Source: Symsagittifera roscoffensis | Taxonomy: Eukaryota > Xenacoelomorpha > Acoela > Convolutidae | Length of the DNA: 64,000 nucleotides | NCBI RefSeq assembly: GCF_963678635.1 | Contig: NW_026970923.1 | Span: 1 to 64,000 of the forward strand | Direction: 5' to 3' | Shown: positions 11,434-24,707 of the stretch, in pieces | Layout: each line of letters begins with the position of its first letter | Numbering within the stretch: position 1 is the stretch's first letter | Notes under the pieces: model-generated | The model's database searches: none | Told to the model about the DNA's origin: nothing | Seen by the model: the letters and a program-made list of their open reading frames with translations, nothing else | Program-made: the position numbers and the translations under genes

Positions 11434-14400
11434 AAATTTTAGTGTATTGGTAATAATTGTCGGACGTTTTTTTTTAAAGTGGTATATCCCCGATCCACAA
11501 AAAGCTGCTCACCTTATACCACAGACACAATTCAGCCACGTTGAAAACAGTGCTTAAGAACTCACAATACGCTAACAAAATTTTTATTAACATAATAATA
11601 TTAGAAATTCAATAATTTGGGATTCATAATATAACTGTTTCTGAAAATGCCAAAATTAATAAAATAATTGTGGATCTTCTTGATTGCGCAACTTTTCTTT
11701 TTAGCTAAAAAACAAGATTTACATAAAAAATTTTTAAATTTTATCTTACAATTTGGCTCTTTAAACGCACTCTAATTTTCAAAACAGTTGTCTCGTGCTA
11801 CTCTATCAATCGTCATACTAAAAAAACAGTGAAAAATTTTAGAGAAATTATCAGAGCGAAGCCCCTCAAAATGAAAATTTCTGCGTTTGACATTTCAATC
11901 TGAAGTCGCGATTATTTTAAAAGCAACTTGAAAACCTCTAAAAAAAATTTTTAACCATTTTGAGAATTGAAAATACAGCCTTGATTATTTTGAATGCATT
12001 TTTTGTTTTGAATCAATCATAAAAAATCAGATCCAAAAAAAATTTGTTAAATTATTTGAATTTGCTGCTCGCTTATGATTTGGCAAATTGAGTTTCAAAG
12101 AAAAAGAAGACAATTACTTTGAAGAAGACAATAATTTTCCTCAGCATGTAAAAGAAGCGTACATTTTTCTCCAACATGCATTTTTTTGCAAACAACCCAA
12201 AAAAAGAACCAGTTCAGAGCAAGTTTTTTCTATGTCCAATTGTATACCTTGATAATTATCACTGTAAAATAATTAGAACTAACTAATCATGATCCATTGC
12301 TAAAATTTATGATAATTTGTAAAGCTAAAACTATTTATTGTTTCAGCCAGAGACGAAATAATTAAACTTAGAAAGCAGTTGTGCCTCATCTCCTCTAACC
12401 TCGCAAGAATACCAGTATATACTAGATCTATTGAGACTAGGAAATATAAGAGTAAGATTACTATCGGTATAAGACTTCGAAGTTGTACGAATCTATCTGG
12501 CCGAGAAAAAGATAGCGTGACGAGCAGACGGTGTACCTTATCTGAAATTACTCTATGAGTTAGACCTTCCGTTACAACTCACATCTCACTGATATGAGCA
12601 GTCTCGTCGTCTTTGAAGTCAACAAATCGGCTTCAAAGTCTTTCCCGTGACGAATAGACGGTGTATCTTATCCTATTTTACTCTATGAGAAGGCCACCTC
12701 AGACTTAAACTCAAAAATGTAAAAACGGAAGTGCAAACATCTCAAGCAGAACAACAGTTAGCAATATAATCGTTTAACTGATATCTTGCAGATAAGTTAC
12801 ATTACAAAGATGCAAAATCAGAATCAGTATCTGAAACTTTCTGAAGGCGATTTTACTATGCGAGTGACTGGGCAGTGAGTCTGAGATCAAATATACGCTA
12901 TGTAACTTTGGTGTGGGCAAATCCGGACACAACCAAAAAGTTGGTGTGTTCGGGCTTCCCCGGCTAAAATTTTATGCTGTGTTCCAATTTTTCGGATTAT
13001 CGTCTCCGAATTCCACAAAACGCCTAGGTCAGGATTCCGCAACATGTATCACTTTCCCAGAATGTCTCTGGATTGCCGTATTAGTTTCAAAAAAGTTGAA
13101 TAAATATAAAAAATTCGCTGCACTATTATCAAACTTTTTTCACTATGGATCAAGCTTGATTGCAAAATTTCAATTATATTTCAAAGATTTTCAATTTACC
13201 ATTCTGTTAATAGATAAAGTTATGTGAAATGTACGTTTCAATCTGTAGTCAAATTTATGTGCTAAATTGCTTTTAAAGTACCCGCCAAAAGCGCATTGCC
13301 CATTGAATCTTGTTGTTTTTGTTCAATGATCTTTTGCAACCTATCGTACACCAACTTCTGAATCATCTCTAGTTAGCTTAATATCTTATCTTAAGCCTCC
13401 TTGTTTTTTATTCTAGTTCTATTTTAAAAGTAGAAGAAGAAATACTTTCAGCCAGTAGAAGTAGCCTCGCGTGTATATGCCCTTAAACTAGTTTTTGTTG
13501 AGGTAACCTTTTATCCGTTTTAGCGTGATTTTCATCCATGAGTTAAGAGCATTTTTTAACATGGCACAGTCGCACGAATCGAACCTACGAGGACTAGAGT
13601 TCTTTTGGAACAACTCATCTAGCGAAAACCATCTAGATTGGAAAAAATGGACAAAAATTTTTACCTAACTATTTATCCTAGTATTCTGTAGATATCGAAG
13701 ATGTGATACGCCCACCGTCATGGCCAGACCTTATATACCCATTTCTAGAACCATCGAACTCGATCGAAGATCAAACTCATTGGGCGGATAGAGAAGAAAG
13801 AAAAAGACTAGCCGTCGAGGCATACATCTAAGAATTTCGAAGGAGAAAAGTGAAATATAATGCAAAGTAAAACGGGTTACAAATCGGAGACATTGATAAG
13901 AAGTGGAAATCACAATTGCACTTGGCTCTAGAAAAACGACCGAAAATGCTTTTCACACAAAAACCCGGAAAAAGGGCTATATACATCTACTTTGTGGAAT
14001 TCTTCGTTCACAGTAACCACAAACCTAACATACGAAATTCATTGGAGAAATGTCATGAAATTTGATCAGAACTGTAAACTAGGAGATTTAGAGACAGAAC
14101 TATTCAGAGATTTTTTAAACTAATATGAGAAGCAAAATTTGTATCGAATACCTAACCCCCAAAAATTTATCAGCTTATGTCCTAGTCCACAAAAAAAACA
14201 CAAAGATACTGCAATAATTTGTAAAATATCTTACAAATAGCTCTGTACAAATATCACAATATGTAAAACAGAACCGACTCTAAATATTGTAGAAAATACG
14301 AAATATTGAAACTATGGACAACAATTCGAGAAGGGGCAACTAACATCTTATCTGACCATTGACAGAACCTGTAACAATTGGGGCTGCAAAGGTCACTTCG

Positions 14401-17400
14401 CTAAACATTGTAGAAATACCACCAGAACAAAGAAACGTGATAGAACAAAATGCAAACTTACCCAAACATCAACCCCATCGGTATACACCGCGAGGTAATC
14501 CCGAACTCAAAGTGAGCCTGGCAGATCTTCTAGTTCTAGCAAAAGACAACGCTAACGAGGTGAAAAGTTATGAATGACCGGTTTGACAAAGAAATTATAT
14601 CAATTACTACAATTGGAGGACAAAAAGAACAAAAGTTAAAGAAAACATCTACGGTTTCAATCGGAAAAATTAATCCATTCTCCGAAAAAATAAACATGAA
14701 TTCGGCCGGCCCAGTATCTTTCATGGAAAAAATCAACTCCACGAACTTAAAATAAGAGACAGAATCCTGAAAATCAAGGCGGTGGATGAATTTACCAAGA
14801 AGGCTCATCAACAATTCGGGAGCATGACCATTATTATCGGGAAAAATGTGATAAGGATTCAATCAAAAGAATGAGATGCCAAAAACCAAAAGCTATATGC
14901 TACCGAAAAGGCAAAAAAAATTGTTTGGAAATGACATTCTGCTAAATTTAGGGATAAAATATCCCACAGCAGACCCCACCCGCAATTTCACTATCACGTA
15001 CATCCCCCAAGGAAACTCCCGTTGAGAGAGGTGAACCAGATCAAATTCGAACCGGACCTTTCTTCAATCTCAACAACCGAGACAAACGCGAACAGCGTGA
15101 GTTTAAATTGTAAAAAGCTAATAAAGTTCCAGGCCTTTTATCAAGAACAAGCAGATCAAAATTTTTTACTGTAAATACATATTTCAGTGAACCATTAAAA
15201 CCTATACATGTAAAAGGAAAAAGTCTAACTAGAAACTTAATCTCATTAGTCAAACACTGTATCGGCAATTTACTCAACAACTGTCACATAAAAATCTTTC
15301 AACATGTTCCGAACACTTTTTTTATCCCCAATCGTTACAACAGCTAAAAGAGTTGGGTCGATTAAATTAGCATTGAAATCAACAGATATTCCGTAATAGG
15401 TATCATATGACTATTTTGTTCGAACTAAAGAAAACGTCTCTTAAACAAGAAGTTGTTATCAGAAAAACAAAACCTGGTTTTCATCATTAGACCTCATTTA
15501 CGCCTATAGCCAGATACCACTTTCAAATTCCAGAAAAGCACGTAGCCAATAAACTTTCAACATAGTGTGAGAAAACGACACGGGTTCATATCAATTCAAA
15601 ACAGGATTTTATGGCCTAGAGTACATGTCAAACGCGTTCCAACGAATAGTGAACCAAATAACCTAAAAACTGCCGAATACACATTTTTTTCAGATGGCGT
15701 TTAATTGCGACAACTTTTAGCGCTAACGACCATTGGAAATGACTTACAAACGTTTTTAAATCATTAGACGATGAAGGATTGGCCATTAAAGGGGAAAACT
15801 GCAAATTTTAAACCACAATATAAAATGGCTGGGGATCAAGATCGATGCAAAAGGAACCACCCCCTAAAATTACAAGTTCGGTGCCATTCGTAACCTGAAA
15901 CGAAAATATTAGACTGTTAATGGCTTCAAACAAATTTAACAAATTTAATCCAAAACTAGTTTGCCTATCCACACCATTTAGAGAATTAAAGCAAAAGAAT
16001 AAACAGTTCAAGTGGTCAGATATAAACTTCAGGGCAGTCGAGAAGATCAAGAAAAAAATCTGTAACACGGTAACAAACCACCACTTTGATGTCAAACAAA
16101 CAAGGGTAAATTGCAATGCGTTTTAATTAGGTCTGGGCGTTCCCTTTGAACACGACCATAAGGGCAATTGAAAAACGGTAGCGTGGGCCAGTTTATTTCC
16201 AAATAGAGCTTAATTGTCATATAGCACTGATGAGCACGAACTTTTGTTTTGGGTAACAGACCATTCAAGGAAATACCTTCTAGGCCAACACTTTTCATTT
16301 CCTACAGATCACAAGGCATGAATTCGGTCTTTAAAAGGGTCTTGAAAGGGTCAAGGCATGAATTGGGTCTTGAAGCCACCACTCCTTGGCTACAAAAACA
16401 TGGTGCCTAGATATTCTCGATCTGAAATTACAGACAAAATTTTGCAGCAAATAAAATCATATGATGCAAAATACTGCAATGTGAAGGTCAATCTGACAAG
16501 AAGCTGAAAACACAAGAAATTAAATATGAGAATCGAATTGGGAATGCTGAGAGTTTTGCAAACGTTGTGCTCTCGTTCTAAAAATTCAGTGTACCGAATT
16601 TCTCATTCGGTACGAAAAAACAACAGATTTGTCCTCAAATTTTCAAAAATAGAATTTTTTAAGATCGAATCTCAACTCGATTCAATCGAACAAAGTCCTT
16701 CAGATTCAACTAAGCCACTCTATATAAATCCCTTTTGTTGTACATAAAACAAGCGGATCGGCGGATACGACTATAAATCCGATTATCACTCAAGCTATGA
16801 AACGTAAAGGGTTATCCGTCTTTTGACCTCAATTTTTGCTACTATTTTCATGACCCTTCTTACTAAACAAGATCTGATATGAAAGAAAAATTTTAAAGCG
16901 CTAGACGAAGACTGGAAACAGGATATCTTACAGATGGGACACTACTACATACCTTAAATGAGCAATTTGCACGTCATTGGCGGATGACTGTCCTTCGACG
17001 GGAGATTAGTTTTTCCATTCTGTTTAGGGACTACAATGCACAACTGATTGCTCGAAGCTCATTCCGGACAATTCACTATGAAGACGTTAACTAAGCTGTA
17101 AATCTGTGGCCGAAACTCTACCCCGAAGTACAAGTACACGGAGAAAACTGCATGCGATGTGTGAAGGCAGATAAGGGAAGAAATTTGATGAACCGCCATG
17201 ACTGGGACGCTCCAGTCGTCATCTAGGACAAACATATTGACAAAAACTTGTCCTCATCAGATGACGTTACTAAGGCAAAACAAATAAGTACCTACAAGCT
17301 CGGGTTATCCAACCAAGATTCTTTATCCAACCAAGATTCGCAATCCCATAATGAATGTCCAAACTGCGGTGAAAAGATTTGGACATTCCAAGACCAACTC

Positions 17401-20335
17401 CAAGACCAACTCTAGTTTTACCAACAGATCTATTCATAGAAATTAACCTTGTAGAACCGCAGGCGGTGTATCTGGGGCTCAACACAAATCATGACAAGAC
17501 TCAAACTCAAGATTACCCTATAATCCCAACGAGCTCAGATACTGCTATAAATCTTTTTGATAGCCGGGAAGAGACGGAGGACTATCAAACTAATAAAATA
17601 CATCTATCAAGCTAATAAAACACGAAAATCAACATCCCGAACAACTTACAATCGAGCCAAAACTCATCCAATGCTCTTCAAAGTCGAAACCACTGTGAAT
17701 AGATAAAGGGAAAGCATCTCCACAACCATGGAAAATATCAGACCCCTACATCAGACACAAGACTAGACCCCTTCGAATTAAAATCTTCACCAAACTGGTA
17801 GAAGAGTCAGACAACAGGCCGGGAGAGTCCCTCTGATAACCAATTTGGAGGTGAAAACCGTCAAGGAGGAAACCCTACCAGTTTCTTTTTTAAACCTTAC
17901 TACTCCTGAATCATCACATTCAAGACATGCGATTTTCGCCACCAAAAAACTCGATTTGAGAAGACCTAGCGGGCAAAATGATATTGTTCTCCATAAACTC
18001 GCCTACTTTTTCTCCATGAAAGGTTAAATTCAACCCGAGAGTTCAAGAATGTCAGTCTGACCCGACGGGCACCCCAATGAAAAATCAATTCTGAATATTG
18101 CTGGCTGGTTAAACACCACGTCAGTTATTGAAGCAATATACGCTCAAGGACTCTGGAGGGGATTAGACGCTGGACCGCTTTTAAGGCAACTAAACAAGAT
18201 GCCACATAGAAACTGAAAAATTGAAACTCACCTCAAAAAGAGTCCAAAAATTTTAGTATTTGTTTTCTCCTCTCTTGTCTAGGCCGAAAAGTTTTCGGAT
18301 CCAACTAATATACGATCTTAAGTTTTGGTTGTCAGGAATATCTTACTTATTTTTATTAACCAGACTCATCATCCTCATTCTCATATTAGACTTGGTTTAT
18401 TTTTCATTTGAACGGACAGTTGTAGAGTTTACTAGCAAATGTTCCTTGTACTAAATTTAAAAAATTAAATAATTGCAAAAATAACTTCGCTACAAATAAA
18501 CCACTTTTTACCAGTGAAGCAAGCTTGATTGCAAAAAAATTCAGTTCGTTTTCAACTATTTTTAAAGTTCCATCCTGTTATTACCCAAAGATATGTGAAA
18601 TGTAGGTATTTACCTCTAAGTCTTGTTTTGGTGCTAAAGTTTTTTTTTAAAGTACCTGCCAAAGGCGCATTGCCTTTAGAACTCATGGTGACATTGTTCA
18701 TTGATCTTTTGAATCTAATCGTAGCTCAACTGCTTAATCTGAGTTTCACATCTCTTGTTAGCATAATATCTTATCTTAAACCTATTTGTCTTTTAACCTA
18801 ACTTAGTTTAAAATCTACGAAGTTTCAGTTAAAAGAAATACCCTTGGGTGTATAAACACTTTTGCAATGAAAGCGGTCGACATTGCAAAATAAAATGCAA
18901 AATCAAATCTTAGACTTTAGGAAAGCTTGATAAAAATTTTTGATCCATTTTTTGCAGATGATTTTATTTGAGCCCTCGACTCAACCCCCTCTCAATTTGA
19001 TTGATCCGTTTATTGATTTAAGATCGAACTAAAGCTGTTCATGCAAACATTCAACTATTCACAAATCCGGCATCGCATGGGTCTGAAATTAAAAGATATC
19101 CTCATTCAAAAATCAGTGCAAATTTACTCTTCGAGTAAAAAAAAGCTGTTCAAAAACTCTGACATCTTAAATTCATCAATTAGTGTAGAATTGGTGATTC
19201 TACTGTATTACATGCTATAGTAACCCGAGCGAAAGATTGGTAATTCATGATGAAAATGGTTGAAAATTGCGAAATTTGATTTTAACGTAAGCCGACTGTA
19301 TGACCTTGTAGCAATGAAATTAAGTGATAGATAAGCTTAGTTTGAGAGCAAACAATCGTAATCGGACTCTGCACCTTGAATTTGACCTCTAGGGCGAAGA
19401 ATTGGAAAAGCGCGCAAATTCTGGAAACCCCCCCCCCCCGGATTGGGAACCACTAGTCCGATTCTTTATGAAAATTGGTGGGTGACTAATAGAGATGATT
19501 TTAGGCGGGCATGCAAATTTCCAGTCCCCTGGGACCCCTGGGGGGGCAAGTGATAATGATTTCCGAAAATGCAATTAGCACTTTTTGTAAACCGGTAACT
19601 AATGGTCAGAATGACTTCATTTTGCAATATGTTATAGCCCTAGACGAGGGAAATTCACCACCGGGATTTTGAACGCATCCGGTTATTACTTCCGGTTTTA
19701 TGCCCTTATGTAAACAAAACCCACTTTTTGTTATTTCTCAACCCCTGATAATGCTAGGAGGCTGAAACTTGGGGGGATGGTAAGGTAGGAGAATATAATG
19801 TATTAATGTTTGGACCCAATCCGGCGGCTACGTCGGAAGCTATTAGCACTTGAAAATTGATTTAGGCTATTAACACCTGATTGTGATAATTGATTTGTGA
19901 TTTCACTGCACCAATGTGAAGGGGGGTCCAACCCAGTTGGGGGAACCCTAGTGACCCAATCCTCTCCGGAACTTCCTATCGGGTGAAAATGGAAATTTTA
20001 GGGAAAAGTTTTAATTGACCCAAATTTTTCGAAAATAGGGGAAGGGATGGTCTGATATGAAGGAAACTTAGTGGGAATGATCTCCCATCGAATGTTAGAC
20101 GTTTGGATGAGTTTGACCTCATTTGACCTTGTATGACCTCTAAGAGGTCATTTGGCATTTTGACCCCAAGACCCCCGGAACCCCTGAAAAGCGATAAATT
20201 AGCATTGTAAGGACCGGTAAGGGGTACCTACCCACCTGGGGAGGTAAGGGAAGGCCCCTAAATTGAGAATTTTAGTTTTGACCTTTGTACCCGAGCGAAA
20301 GTGATTTTCTGTAATTAGCAAACATTGGGGTCAGC
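11434..20335. repeat. Large tandem segmental duplication, copy 2 (8902 bp)
   Basis: This is the second copy of the 2671-11433 segment. The junction reads ggggtcagc then aaattttagtg, whereas at the far end ggggtcagc continues as ttaaccc, so the breakpoint can be placed almost to the base. There is little or no microhomology at the junction. Because the copy runs into a complete LTR, this looks like the parental right end. Confidence 0.9.
13087..18872 (+). mobile_element. Old Ty3/gypsy-type LTR retroelement fossil, copy 2
   Basis: This is the duplicate of the fossil at 4325-9970, carried along by the 8.8 kb segmental duplication rather than inserted separately: the flanks are the same and sequence identity is high. 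It has the same order of parts and the same general state (old, dozens of breaks). It keeps about 140 bp before the 3' LTR that copy 1 lacks. The 3' LTR lies at about 18447-18872. Confidence 0.75.
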
Positions 20336-21580
20336 TTAACCCACTCCACTTGGACTTTCGATAAGAACGGCAAACAAGTAAAAATACAGCCCGCGACAAA
20401 AATTGGGAACATCTATGGGGGGAAATGGGAATTTCGGGATGAAGATTTTATGAACAGCCCTAGAATTTTAAATAAATTCTTGTGGTGTTTTTTCGGATCA
20501 AAACGGACAGGGGGAAGGGAATTACCCAGCCCTTGGACTTAGGGGAATAAAATTAAAAATGACTAAAACTGGAAACTTTTCAAGTATCACGGAAGTTAAA
20601 TTCCCGGTTGTGTGAGAACTACCCTATTCATAGGAAAGGGAAAAAGTAAGAACTAAAATAAAATCATGCAAGGGGTCATTTGTCAAATACGATTGGGAGC
20701 TGATTTTGTAGTTGAACCCAATGTTTGCTCAGTATGTCCTGATTAACTAAGTGCAACCCCGATGTTTAATTAAAGCTGACCTAATGGTTGATTCAGCTGA
20801 TAAGTCCTGAGTGGCAGCTAGTTAAGTGAATGTTAGTAGGGATGGGGAACGGTACGCCTCTGATTGAACCAAAAGTAAATAAAGATAATGATACGCGATT
20901 AAGGTACAACCACCGAACTGAACAGAACAGTGATAACTACTAGAGAGAGTAGTGGGTTTTCAGTTACGTAGACAGAACAGTGATAACTATGATTGAGAGT
21001 AGTTGGTTCTCGGTCAGAGTTAGAGAACAGTGATAACTACTAGAGAGAGTAGTGGGTTCTCAGTTACTTGGAGAACAAGATTGAGACTTTTGGAATTCAG
21101 ACGGGTCCTGAGAGTGACTCGTGAAATTTTTAAAGTGAGTCCTCGACGCGAGATTTTTAGTGAAGCTTTGTGAAGCAAGTTGAAGAGTTGTTTAGATTTG
21201 TTTGTAAAGTGAACTGCAAGAGGCAGTTATCTGGAACTTATGGCAGATTAAATTCATTGATACTTAATAAATTGTATTCAAGCCCCTAAGCGGCCCTTAT
21301 ACTCAGCAATTTACATATTTATTTCTGAATTCAATTACTATCCAGTTTCTTACGATTCGTTCCAGGGAAAAGAACAGTCGAGAGTAATTGAGTAAAGGGG
21401 ACGCAACCCAGTGTAGTACATCGATCGACCACCAAATTCAACCTTTCAACCGAAGGGATTGTCGCCAAATACCGGATCGTAGCTCACCCCTTGCTGGTTC
21501 TGGTTTTTAGGGAAGGGACTCAGCGGACAATATAGGAGGGATATATTGGGTCTAAATAGTCAAAGATCCCCAAGACGACA
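19184..21580 (+). repeat. 5' LTR of the gag-protease element (2397 bp)
   Basis: It is bounded by tgtagaatt and agacgaca, followed after one base by a tggcgctcc primer site. It shares almost its whole length with 24708-26965 but keeps a 140 bp block (about 20207-20347) absent there. Differences from the 3' LTR cluster in the first 1.2 kb; the second half is nearly identical. It contains a C-run near 19430 and three 50 bp repeats near 20924-21073. Confidence 0.85.
20924..21073 (+). repeat. Three tandem 50 bp repeats inside the LTR
   Basis: The block agaacagtgataact ... gagagtagt ... ggttctcagtta occurs three times in a row. It is also present in the LTRs at about 26308-26460 and 30658-30810. 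A repeated block late in an LTR may be regulatory (U3/R-like), but no function can be read from sequence. Confidence 0.8.
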
Positions 21581-21581
21581 T

Positions 21582-21601
21582 TGGCGCTCCTGGGTGGGCG
21601 C
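21582..21601 (+). other. Primer-binding site of the gag-protease element
   Basis: tggcgctcctgggtgggcgc lies one base after the 5' LTR end and has the tgg start expected of a tRNA 3'-CCA complement. I did not match it to a specific tRNA. Confidence 0.55.
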
Positions 21602-21661
21602 TCTTTGGATTACAGTTGCGTGATACGATACGTTTGATCAACGATCGACGAAACAATTGCG

Positions 21662-22345
21662 ATGGCGATGAACGATCAAGACAGACAGCTGATTGCAGAG
21701 GCTGCAGTGGCAGCGGCCAATGCTCTCGATCGACATCAGGGAGTGTTCGGATTTGGTACGATACGACCAGATCGGTTCCCCTCGAACAGTTATCAGAACT
21801 GGCGAGACTGGAGGAAACACTTTGCCTGGATAGCAGACGCCAATCGATGGGACGATGAACAGGCCAGGATGGTGCTGCCGACTTGTCTGACAGGATGGGC
21901 ATTGGATGAGTTCACGAGTATGCCAGCTCACTTTAGAGAGGAAGTTGATGGGTTCGAGGAACCGACGCTAGGCAGAATGCTCGCGGAACTCGATCAGAGG
22001 ATGATGCCATTTCAGACACAATCAGCTGTGAGGACTGAATTCAAGAACTTCATGCAGGAGGAAGGCGAGGGCTTGAGAGAATTTGCAAGACGAGTGCGAT
22101 CCTTGGGTGAAGTTGCAAATAAAAACCTGGGAGCTCAAGCCCGAGACGACATGAACCGCGAACAGTTCACTGATGGATTGTGTGATTTCGAGCTTCAGGA
22201 ATTGCTTCTGCAAGAAGACCTCGAGAATTTCAACCAGGCGGTGGCCCGAGCACAGGCTCTAGATATGGCACGCAAAACAATCAGGATGAAGAGTCGGAGA
22301 CGGCCAAATCACGTTCGGTCGGTGCACGATGTTTCGGACGACTGA
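21662..22345 (+). CDS. Retroelement Gag (capsid region)
   Basis: This 227-codon open frame begins MAMNDQDRQLIAEAAVAAAN about 80 bases after the LTR. A tryptophan-rich stretch (NWRDWRKHFAWIADANRW) and the spacing of charged helices match Ty3/gypsy-type retrotransposon gag proteins. The expected role is assembly of the virus-like particle. Base composition is richer in G and C than the surrounding DNA, as in the rest of the internal region. It belongs to the fossil element and is not a host gene. Confidence 0.75.
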   Translation: MAMNDQDRQLIAEAAVAAANALDRHQGVFGFGTIRPDRFPSNSYQNWRDWRKHFAWIADANRWDDEQARMVLPTCLTGWALDEFTSMPAHFREEVDGFEEPTLGRMLAELDQRMMPFQTQSAVRTEFKNFMQEEGEGLREFARRVRSLGEVANKNLGAQARDDMNREQFTDGLCDFELQELLLQEDLENFNQAVARAQALDMARKTIRMKSRRRPNHVRSVHDVSDD

Positions 22346-22808
22346 GGCTGGCGGAGACAGTACGCTGACTGCCGAGACTCAACAGATACGGACGGAGCTG
22401 ACGAGATTGCAGACTCACACTGACCAGAGGCTGGATCAAATGATGAAGGCTCAGAACAACCTGGCGAAGCAGATTGATATCCAGAGTTCGAGGTATGATG
22501 AGGTGAGATTGCAGATGCAGATGCAGGAATCACGCCAGAACGATCTGGCGGCTCAAATGATGGCCCAGATGCAGAATTTAACGACAATGTTAGGTAGGTT
22601 CTTTGATCCTTGTAACGCCAAGCCAGAGAGTCACACCCGACGGGGAGAGAATCAGCAACGCGACTTTGCGAACCCAATTGGGCGACAGAGTGGAAACAAC
22701 CCATGGACCCAGGGTGGTTGTTTTAATTGTGGACACGTGAGCCACATTGCAAACGGATGTCCCCAAAGAAGCGCGGACCATTTAAACTACCAAGGGCCGG
22801 GACAGTAG
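22329..22808 (+). CDS. Retroelement nucleocapsid region with CCHC knuckle
   Basis: This frame overlaps the end of the capsid frame. It encodes a glutamine- and methionine-rich coiled-coil-like stretch and then CFNCGHVSHIANGC (C-x2-C-x4-H-x4-C), the retroelement zinc knuckle that binds RNA. Its position between capsid and protease is the usual one. Confidence 0.75.
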   Translation: MFRTTEAGGDSTLTAETQQIRTELTRLQTHTDQRLDQMMKAQNNLAKQIDIQSSRYDEVRLQMQMQESRQNDLAAQMMAQMQNLTTMLGRFFDPCNAKPESHTRRGENQQRDFANPIGRQSGNNPWTQGGCFNCGHVSHIANGCPQRSADHLNYQGPGQ

Positions 22809-24085
22809 GCGAGTTCAAAGGAGGATTTGTCCCGGCCAAATTTAGGAAACAGCAGGCGGAAAGGCGAACGCAAGCTACAGGAACTCAGTCTTGCCAGCGT
22901 TACGATACGAATGCAAATAATGATGGAGAAGGGCAGAGCGAGAAGATATTGGAGCAGGAACAAGTTCTATCGATATTGGAGCGACTACCAAGGATCAGAG
23001 AGAGCGACCCAAAGTTGGAAACGAAACAGAAGTCCCGGACGCGCCTTGAGCGTGTTGGGATCAGTCATGATGTCAGCGATCCACGCGGAGCAGTCGTTAA
23101 TGCTTGCGTAGGCGGAACCCATGTTGAGGTGCTGCTTGATACCGGAGCCACCACCGACCTCATAAGGACAGATGTTGAGCGGAGAATGAGTGACGCACCG
23201 ACAATGGAACGCTATGTAGGTCGACTGGAGACAGCAGACGGACAAATAATGGCGGTCGACGGAGTTGTCAGAACTCGCTTCAAGTTGGGCGACTTCGAAG
23301 AAATCGAAGCGCTTGTGGTCCCGAAACTGAAAACTGAGATGGTCCTAGGACTACGATCGATGAAAGAGTATCAGTGCTCTTTGGTTTTAAGTCACGGAGA
23401 AGATTTCTTTTGGACGGGGACGAGAGAAGGTTCAATGGTACCCGTACGGCACTTGACTCATAGGCCTTCTCCGGAACGGATGCCCTCTCTGCCATATGAA
23501 CCGGGCGGACAGATTAAAGGAAATCATATTCCAAGATCAGACATGCGGAAGAGGTTGATTGCGAAGATAACGGCGGCAGTGGATTCTCCCGACAAAATCT
23601 TGGAAGGGTGGCCGACGAGTTATGACGATCACAGCATAAATGTGGTTCAAGAAACGAAAGTGGAGGAATACGAAATGTACGGGTGCCCAAAGCCTGTTTC
23701 ATTAGATGAAGCTTTGAGACGACCTCGTGGAGGAGGCCGAACAGAGAGAGTTGCAGTGGTTCCAGAGACAGAGCTGGACGAAGTAGTCGACAGCGACGCG
23801 ATTCGATGGGACGAACGTCAAAATCTGCTTGCGAGTAGCAGATCAGAAGATTCCTTAAGGTCATCCAAGCGATTCCGAACAAACGATGACCGAGAGTGGC
23901 TTGGCGGTCGAAGGGAAGTGGGGCCTACAGATGGAAAAAGCTGTCTTTGTTCGGTGAAGATGAAGTTGACCGGGGCTCGGCCTTATCGGAGGGCGAGGTC
24001 CCGAAGCAATGTTGGCGTCCTCCAGATGCTATGGGGGAGTCGGATAACTGGACTGTGCCGCAGCAGGACTACCGGCACCTCGTAG
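22727..24085 (+). CDS. Retroelement protease region with unusual C-terminal part
   Basis: An aspartic protease core (VEVLLDTGATTDLI, followed by a flap-like segment and VLGLRSMKEYQCSL) sits at about residues 125-225 of this 452-codon frame. The roughly 220 residues after it are charged and rich in Arg, Glu and Asp, and I do not recognise them; no reverse-transcriptase signature is visible there. In autonomous relatives RT would follow at this point. Confidence 0.7.
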   Translation: MWTREPHCKRMSPKKRGPFKLPRAGTVGEFKGGFVPAKFRKQQAERRTQATGTQSCQRYDTNANNDGEGQSEKILEQEQVLSILERLPRIRESDPKLETKQKSRTRLERVGISHDVSDPRGAVVNACVGGTHVEVLLDTGATTDLIRTDVERRMSDAPTMERYVGRLETADGQIMAVDGVVRTRFKLGDFEEIEALVVPKLKTEMVLGLRSMKEYQCSLVLSHGEDFFWTGTREGSMVPVRHLTHRPSPERMPSLPYEPGGQIKGNHIPRSDMRKRLIAKITAAVDSPDKILEGWPTSYDDHSINVVQETKVEEYEMYGCPKPVSLDEALRRPRGGGRTERVAVVPETELDEVVDSDAIRWDERQNLLASSRSEDSLRSSKRFRTNDDREWLGGRREVGPTDGKSCLCSVKMKLTGARPYRRARSRSNVGVLQMLWGSRITGLCRSRTTGTS

Positions 24086-24115
24086 ACAGATGGAAACGAC
24101 AGGAGGAGCGATGAA

Positions 24116-24707
24116 AAAGACTTGAAACGAGAGGTCGGTGAAATAGTACGGGGTTCAGTTCAGTTCAGTGAGTAAAACTAAAAACTCTTTCTCCCTCTCT
24201 CACATTCTAATCTCATTTGCGATATTTATAAGTGCTTTAGAAACATCTCCACCAGTACGACTGATATAAACTCAGTGAAAATCTTGGTAGTATAATTTAT
24301 TGTTTCGATAGAATGGTGGAGGTTTTTTCACAACGCGTTTAAAATCTTTCTTAGACTCTTAGTTGCTTCACTCAAGGAAGCAACCCTTGGTGCTAACATA
24401 GATAAATTGATTATGTAAGAGTCTATGGAAACTGAAGCCCGCGGTTCACTGCGTTGTAACACGTAAAGGATGGTGCATATAAGTTGTGTCAAAAATTGGA
24501 GAGTAGTACAAGGCGGTATAGTATAGTAGAAAAAGCGAAAGTCTAGTTAAGCAAAATAGAAAAAAATTGGTGTTAAAAGAGGGATTAGAAATTAGACAAA
24601 GAGTCGGAGTTGAGTTGTTAGATTGGTTATTTGTCTTAGTAGAAAAACGGTGACTTAATCTTTGTTATTAGCATTATTCGGGAGAATAATAGACTAGAAC
24701 GGAAGAC
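24116..24707 (+). other. Non-coding internal end of the gag-protease element
   Basis: About 0.6 kb between the last open frame and the 3' LTR. I see no coding signal. A weak purine stretch (agaacggaaga) just before the LTR may serve as the polypurine tract. Confidence 0.5.

Noticed and set aside
21552-21902. 97- and 116-codon minus-strand frames opposite gag
   Set aside because: Antisense of the gag reading frame, with no independent support.
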